Assembly: GCA_004151065.3 (NCBI GenBank)
Contig: NWUY0300019726.1
Coordinates: 17,153 to 29,432 of the forward strand
Source of the DNA: Larix sibirica
Taxonomy: Eukaryota > Streptophyta > Pinopsida > Pinales > Pinaceae
Direction: 5' to 3'
DNA: 12,280 nucleotides
Under the pieces are notes generated by a model that saw nothing but the letters and a program-made list of their open reading frames with translations, was not told where the DNA came from and made no database searches. Positions within the stretch are counted from its first letter, which is position 1. Each line of letters starts with the position of its first letter. A program made the translations under genes and the position numbers. This document shows positions 9,039-12,280 of this stretch, in pieces.

Positions 9039-9426
9039 ATCAACATGGATTCTATCTGTGGCTTTTTTTACGGGGCCTCTAGACAAGGTCTTTGTGGTGC
9101 TGGAGCTGTTCTTTATATAAAAAGGAACCACGTTATTCAGATCAAAATGAGTATCGGGAAGGGGGATAACATAAAAGCAAAACTCTTAGCTGCTCGATGT
9201 CTTCTATGGTTCGCTTTGAAGAGAGGTGTTATTTCTATGTCTGTCTATGGAGACTCACAAGTTATCATAAACTAGATGAATTAGAAATCTAATATTGAGG
9301 TTTTGCTTTTGGATCCATGGCTAAGAAATATGAAATTTCTTATTTCCTCTTTTTTCCCATTTGGTTTGTAAGCATATCTATCAGGAAGCTAATATGGAGG
9401 TAGATCGGTTATCAAAGGAAAGGAAG
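9039..9426 (+). pseudogene. LINE-A RNase H type I domain
   Basis: Frame 0 shows FFYGASRQGLCGAG (9060-9101), the D-G-A-S-R-G-N-P-G box with the catalytic Asp changed to Tyr. D-N-I-K-A-K (9168-9185) stands where N-N-x-A-E is expected, so the Glu is now Lys. VYGDSQVII (about 9243-9269) keeps the third acidic residue. Stops follow at 9273 and 9282. A frame change near 9360 puts the last box, IYQEANMEVDRLSKE (about 9376-9420), in frame 1, with its Asp kept. With two of four acidic residues replaced, this copy could not cleave RNA even without the stops. Confidence 0.88.
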
Positions 9427-9483
9427 CCATTGGCCCTATGGATAGATTTCTACTATTTGTTGAATACCTGGACAATGTACTGA

Positions 9484-9755
9484 TTGATAAGGGTTTTGTG
9501 TGGGTGATTTAATCTCCCACGATTCCTTCCCTGTGTTTTTGTACTTCTGGTCTATAGTTCATAGGTTTTTTTTTTGTCTCTTGGTTTTAGCCATATGTTA
9601 TTGGCACCATATGATATAAGTTACCTTCTCTTTAATTGTTTTTTGTTTAGATTTAGAGGTCATATATACTGCGGGAGTTTATATATAGGTGAACTGAACT
9701 ATTTGATGTAATTTTGATTTTTATAATGAAAATATCAAATTATAGTATTGTTTTC
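9484..9755 (+). other. LINE-A 3' untranslated region
   Basis: From the ORF2 stop to the target-site duplication. It contains T-rich runs (nine T near 9567-9575) and ends in AT-rich sequence around 9700-9750 without a clean poly(A) or simple-repeat tail. Loss or decay of the tail fits an aged insertion. Confidence 0.7.
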
Positions 9756-9763
9756 ACTACTAA
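9756..9763 (+). repeat. LINE-A target-site duplication, right copy
   Basis: ACTACTAA, identical to 4500-4507. It is followed at once by the continuation of the interrupted repeat unit, matching the sister copy from 10027 onward. Confidence 0.75.
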
Positions 9764-9799
9764 CACTAATTTTAAAAGTTTATAAAAGATTTAGATTTT
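9764..9799 (+). repeat. Repeat unit copy a, right half
   Basis: Matches 10027-10061 (aattttaaaagtttataaaa then gatttagattt) with one clear substitution, then diverges into a T-run at about 9795. Together with 4405-4507 it restores the order seen in the uninterrupted copy. Confidence 0.88.
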
Positions 9800-9865
9800 T
9801 TTTCATTAGAAAAAACCGTACTACTGATATTCATTAAAGTGATTCAAATAATACAATAATTGCAT

Positions 9866-10046
9866 AAAAGATTTAGATTTGCAACGATATGTGAATACCA
9901 CCACTAAATAATTAAAATTCCCAATTACGATGACCATTCAATGTGCGTTGTTAATAAATATAACAATGATAATGCTTTTGGTGATGGTCATTTCTATCAT
10001 AAAGGTGTTTAACAACATACTACTAACACCAATTTTAAAAGTTTAT
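9866..10046 (+). repeat. Repeat unit copy b, uninterrupted, 181 bp
   Basis: The unit from aaaagatttag at 9866 to just before the same motif at 10047 gives a period of 181 bp. Its second part (9924-10026) matches the left half of copy a and its end (10027-10046) the right half, so it preserves the pre-insertion target of LINE-A. Confidence 0.9.
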
Positions 10047-10095
10047 AAAAGATTTAGATTTGCAACGACTATGTGAATACCACCACTAAATAATT
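10047..10095 (+). repeat. Repeat unit copy c, partial
   Basis: The first 49 bases of the unit match 9866-9913 with a single one-base insertion, ending in ccactaaataatt. After this the sequence departs from copy b and leads toward the CACTA-like terminus. Near identity to copy b suggests a later duplication than the a/b split. Confidence 0.88.
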
Positions 10096-10305
10096 TTGTG
10101 GCGATTATTTAAAGATTGTCGTTATGATATGTGGTTCTGTATCAATGATTTAATAACATTCATGATTGTCGTCAAATAACATCACTAGTAAATTGCAATG
10201 ATCAAACAAAGATCTAAAAGCATTTCCATTAATGGTGGAAATATTTATATGCGTACGACAATTAATGGTGGTGTTCTCGTAAGTGCTTAAAAAAATGTAC
10301 TTCCA

Positions 10306-10317
10306 TTTTTTGTAGTG
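10306..10317 (-). repeat. CACTA-like terminal sequence
   Basis: The + strand ends in tttttgtagtg, the reverse complement of CACTACAAAAA. A 3-bp target duplication would make the next bases (atc) match those before the missing left end, which cannot be tested here. Confidence 0.5.
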
Positions 10318-10543
10318 ATCTTAAATCGCTAAAAATAATTTCTACAGAGGTATTATGATAATGATTTTTTGTGTAATGCATTTTTTTTAGAAAATTATTG
10401 AGCACTTCCCATTCAGAGGATGGTATTAAGGCTAAATCAAATTCTTCAAGGCTCAAGGCCAAGTCAACAGTGAGTAATTGGTTCACAAAGAGAGTAAGCA
10501 TGTCAAAAAGTGGGATTATAATCCACTTAGGAAGGGATAACAA
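10318..10543 (-). pseudogene. Possible hAT-type transposase fragment
   Basis: The minus strand is open here. It shows P-K-W-I-I-I-P-L-F-D-M-L followed about 30 residues later by S-S-E-W-E-V-L-N-N-F-L. This recalls the R-W-N-S-T-Y-D-M-L ... E-W-x-x-L-x-x-L-x-x-F-L layout in the middle of plant hAT transposases. The similarity is by eye and short; spacing in the first motif is off by two residues. Upstream on the same strand (10544-10720) stops interrupt the reading. If real, the CACTA-like terminus at 10317 abuts or interrupts it. It could equally be a chance open frame. Confidence 0.25.
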
Positions 10544-10720
10544 ATTTTCCCTTAATCACTCAAACCACACCCAATTGGCATTATCACAATCATTTTACAT
10601 CGCAAAAGTATCTTTTAGCAATGGTAATAATATTTCTAAAAGAAGTGACATCTTTAATGATTTTATTGATATCAACATTTTCTTTGCAATAATTGTGTTA
10701 ATTAATAGTTGTTGTTAACT

Positions 10721-12150
10721 CTTCTGGCCTCTAAAACTATAAGGTAATCATGATTTCTTATGTGATTATAATGTTAGTAAGAAGATATGACCTTTTATTA
10801 CACTTCAGTTTTTTGTGTATCCAATTAGGGTTAATGACACTCTTGGTATGCAAAGGTTTTAACTCCTTTACACTCTTTTTGAACTAGATATTAACAACCT
10901 TCCATTTTATAATATATCTATCTCCGATCCTCTTATATCTAAAAAAAATATATCCATAGAATGATTATGGAGAAGGTTCTTAGAGAATGTCTGAGGTATA
11001 CATGTATTTCAACACGAAAAACACTTTATCCAAAATTTCATTAATATTAATACACATATGTCTAGATTGACAATGATCATATCATCACAATGCTAAGTTA
11101 TCTTCGGGGTTGTATCTTTTAAATCCTTTCCTTTTATCTTGGGAAATTTAAGGTCTTTTACCCCATGTAAGGATTGAGGTTGGTTATTGCATACCTCATG
11201 CACAAAACTTATAGAAATATAGATGTATTAGAGCCTAAATTAGAAGAACGCTTCAAATTTTCTTATTTGTATTATTATGATATTCATGGTATAGATATTA
11301 TTGTTTATTTAGAAATATTCACATTTTCAAATCCTAGATTCATTATGAAATCAAAATTATATTTCCCTTTTTATTAGAGAGTTTCCTTGGTTCTAAACAG
11401 ATTTGTAATATACCCTTGAGTCCAACTCGATAAAAAAAATACTTCTATTTAACTATTCTATTATTCAAATGGATAAAAAGAAATAGATAGATCTTATTTC
11501 TTTTATGAGTACTTGGCATCAAATATATTTTATAATTAAGATCTTAAATGTGTTGTTGAAAGTTCATTACAGTGTATCATTCACTTTTTATTGATCTAAA
11601 ATGTTAAAAGAAATCCCTCTTTCTTTCTTTTTCTCACAATCCTTTTATCAAATTCAGACTTATACTATAGATTTGCATTTCTTCTCCAATGCTTTATTGA
11701 ATCTATCTTGATGCATTTACTTAAGTCAATTTAGACATCCTATTTTCAAATTTTTTTCATCTTCCTTGAAGGCCAATCTAAGAATATAACCATTGGTGAG
11801 CATTAGTATTCAATTTAAGTTTCCTAAATATCACTGTCGATCATGTTTAAATATCTCACTAGTAAACGCTTTTTAACACTATATCTAATTTGAATGTTAT
11901 GAATGGAGAGTCACTAGATCATGAAGAAATATAATAATCATGGGCATAATATCGTTACCAACAACATTCCAAATGGCCATTATTACTTTGGTTAGAAAAT
12001 GTATCACTATTACCCATTTCCTACATAAGGTTTAAAGAGATAGTTTAACTGACATTAAAATCCACTAACCACGCATATATCCAACCATTTATCAACATTG
12101 AGGATAAAATTATTTTCCCCATGAAATCAATGGTAAGAATAATAAGTGTC
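10721..12150. other. AT-rich stretch without recognisable genes
   Basis: Only short open frames occur, such as a 67-codon one at 11174-11377 with no motif I recognise, and all frames have frequent stops. No tandem repeat, terminal inverted repeat or RNA gene was noticed. It is probably eroded transposon or neutral intergenic DNA. Confidence 0.55.
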
Positions 12151-12159
12151 AATTCCTAC

Positions 12160-12280
12160 TAGCTCACTCGGTTAAGGTGTGGGTCTCATCAACAAGGCGA
12201 CCCAAGTTCAATTCCCCTTAGGGGTGAGCTAGTTGGGAGGAGACACCCCAAAATCCAACTAGTTGAGGGTTGGTGTGGCC
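12160..12280 (+). mobile_element. tRNA-derived SINE-like element, 5' part
   Basis: An RNA polymerase III promoter can be read: A box TAGCTCACTCGG (12160-12171), one base from the plant tRNA consensus TRGCNNAGYNGG, and B box AGTTCAATTCC (12205-12215), close to GGTTCGANTCC. Box spacing of about 45 bases is near tRNA spacing. A convincing acceptor stem cannot be paired, and the sequence runs on through a GGGGTGAGCTAGTTGGG segment and a near-inverted ccaactagttg, typical of the tRNA-unrelated body of a SINE. The element runs to the window end, so its 3' tail and target duplication are not visible. A tRNA pseudogene is the alternative. Confidence 0.65.

Larger units (their letters stand above)
6042..9483 (+). 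pseudogene. LINE-A ORF2 (endonuclease - reverse transcriptase - zf-RVT - RNase H)
   Basis: The polyprotein for target-primed reverse transcription. Frame 0 from ATG 6042 covers the endonuclease (to about 6830), a linker with W-IAKDDHNTKFFQ (about 7107-7146) and RT (about 7290-8350). Stops at 6204, 6597, 6825, 7164, 7221, 7272 and 8313 interrupt it, with no net frameshift. After K-H-N-N-Y (about 8346-8357) the expected connection domain is mostly missing. Frame 1 resumes at 8395 (LDHVALAWNGYINQLNFTGI), switches to frame 0 near 8484 for zf-RVT and most of RNase H, then back to frame 1 at about 9367 for the last RNase H segment, ending at TGA 9481. Its coding span is about 1,150 codons; I estimate roughly 200-250 residues are deleted relative to full plant L1 ORF2 proteins. 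Confidence 0.92.
4508..9755 (+). mobile_element. LINE-A: L1-type non-LTR retrotransposon, decayed
   Basis: A 5.25-kb plant L1-type element with ORF1 (DUF4283 plus CCHC knuckle) overlapping ORF2 (endonuclease, RT, zf-RVT, RNase H) by ATGA. The boundaries are unusually well supported: an 8-bp duplication flanks it, and the flanks join into a repeat unit whose uninterrupted copy lies at 9924-10046. There is no clear poly(A) tail; the 3' end is AT-rich. ORF1 and the first 2.3 kb of ORF2 hold their frames but carry 13 stops, and a deletion lies between RT and zf-RVT. It is dead, but younger than LINE-B by its frame preservation. Confidence 0.93.
9764..10317. mobile_element. Possible CACTA-type DNA transposon end (non-autonomous)
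   Basis: On the minus strand the sequence ending at 10317 begins CACTACAAAAAATGG, the signature of plant CACTA (En/Spm) termini. The next 200 bases hold repeated ACGACAAT motifs in both orientations (as ATTGTCGT at about 10114 and 10166; as ACGACAAT at about 10255), resembling CACTA subterminal repeats, and further inside lie the 181-bp units. The other terminus was not found: no matching CACTACAAAA occurs on the + strand in the window, so the element would be truncated or extend beyond it. The inner boundary is arbitrary. A chance match or another TIR family is possible. Confidence 0.45.

Noticed and set aside
9755-9760. CACTAC on the + strand as a possible CACTA left terminus
   Set aside because: It coincides with the LINE-A target duplication, is followed by TAACAC rather than AAAAAA, and the preceding ttt does not match atc after 10317.
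10398-10718. 106-codon + strand open frame as a host gene
   Set aside because: Its composition is Ser/Asn-rich with no domain, and the opposite strand has the more plausible (still weak) transposase-like reading.
11174-11377. 67-codon + strand open frame
   Set aside because: It is rich in Ile, Tyr and Phe, as expected from AT-rich DNA, and has no motif or supporting context.
12160-12231. Functional tRNA gene
   Set aside because: The A and B boxes are present but no acceptor or anticodon stem pairs properly, and SINE-like sequence continues downstream.

Overview
The window reads as transposon-rich, low-gene-density DNA from a land plant with a large genome. The basis is two decayed L1-type LINEs with plant-specific architecture: an ORF1 with a DUF4283 domain and CCHC knuckle, and an ORF2 ordered endonuclease - reverse transcriptase - zf-RVT - RNase H. 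There is also a tRNA-derived SINE-like head and a CACTA-like transposon terminus. A gymnosperm is my best guess from the overall decay and spacing, but this is inference. I see no intact host gene, no rRNA or functional tRNA, no CRISPR array and no bacterial-type operon.

Layout, all on the + strand unless stated. (1) 1-540: pyrimidine-rich sequence with nothing recognisable. (2) About 541-4176: an old, heavily frameshifted LINE, called LINE-B here. Its ORF1 remnant ends in a proline-rich part carrying a three-copy 36-bp minisatellite. Its ORF2 starts at ATG 1824 and has lost the RT palm and everything down to the zf-RVT finger, but keeps an RNase H domain to 4176. (3) 4177-4404: AT-rich tail. 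(4) 4405-4507: left half of a repeat unit interrupted by a younger LINE, LINE-A (4508-9755). LINE-A has ORF1 in one frame to 6045, overlapping ORF2 (ATG 6042) by the four bases ATGA. ORF2 stays in one frame to about 8350 despite many stops. It then has a deletion in the RT-to-zf-RVT connection and two frame changes before ending at 9483. (5) 9764-10317: the right half of the interrupted repeat unit, a second copy with a 181-bp period and a partial third copy. This leads to a terminus reading CACTACAAAAAA on the minus strand. (6) 10318-10720: weak, low-confidence similarity to a hAT-type transposase on the minus strand. (7) 10721-12150: AT-rich and unassigned. (8) 12160-12280: a SINE-like RNA polymerase III head with A and B boxes, running to the window end.

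The pieces record a history rather than a working pathway. LINE-B inserted and decayed. A tandem-repeat-bearing, possibly CACTA-related, segment lies next to it. LINE-A later inserted into one copy of that repeat, leaving an 8-bp target duplication, and an uninterrupted sister copy 260 bp downstream shows the empty site. LINE-A has decayed mainly by base substitution to stop codons. I found no convincing undescribed functional system. The most informative signals are the reconstructable empty site, the ATGA ORF1/ORF2 overlap seen in both LINEs, and the contrasting decay patterns of the two elements.
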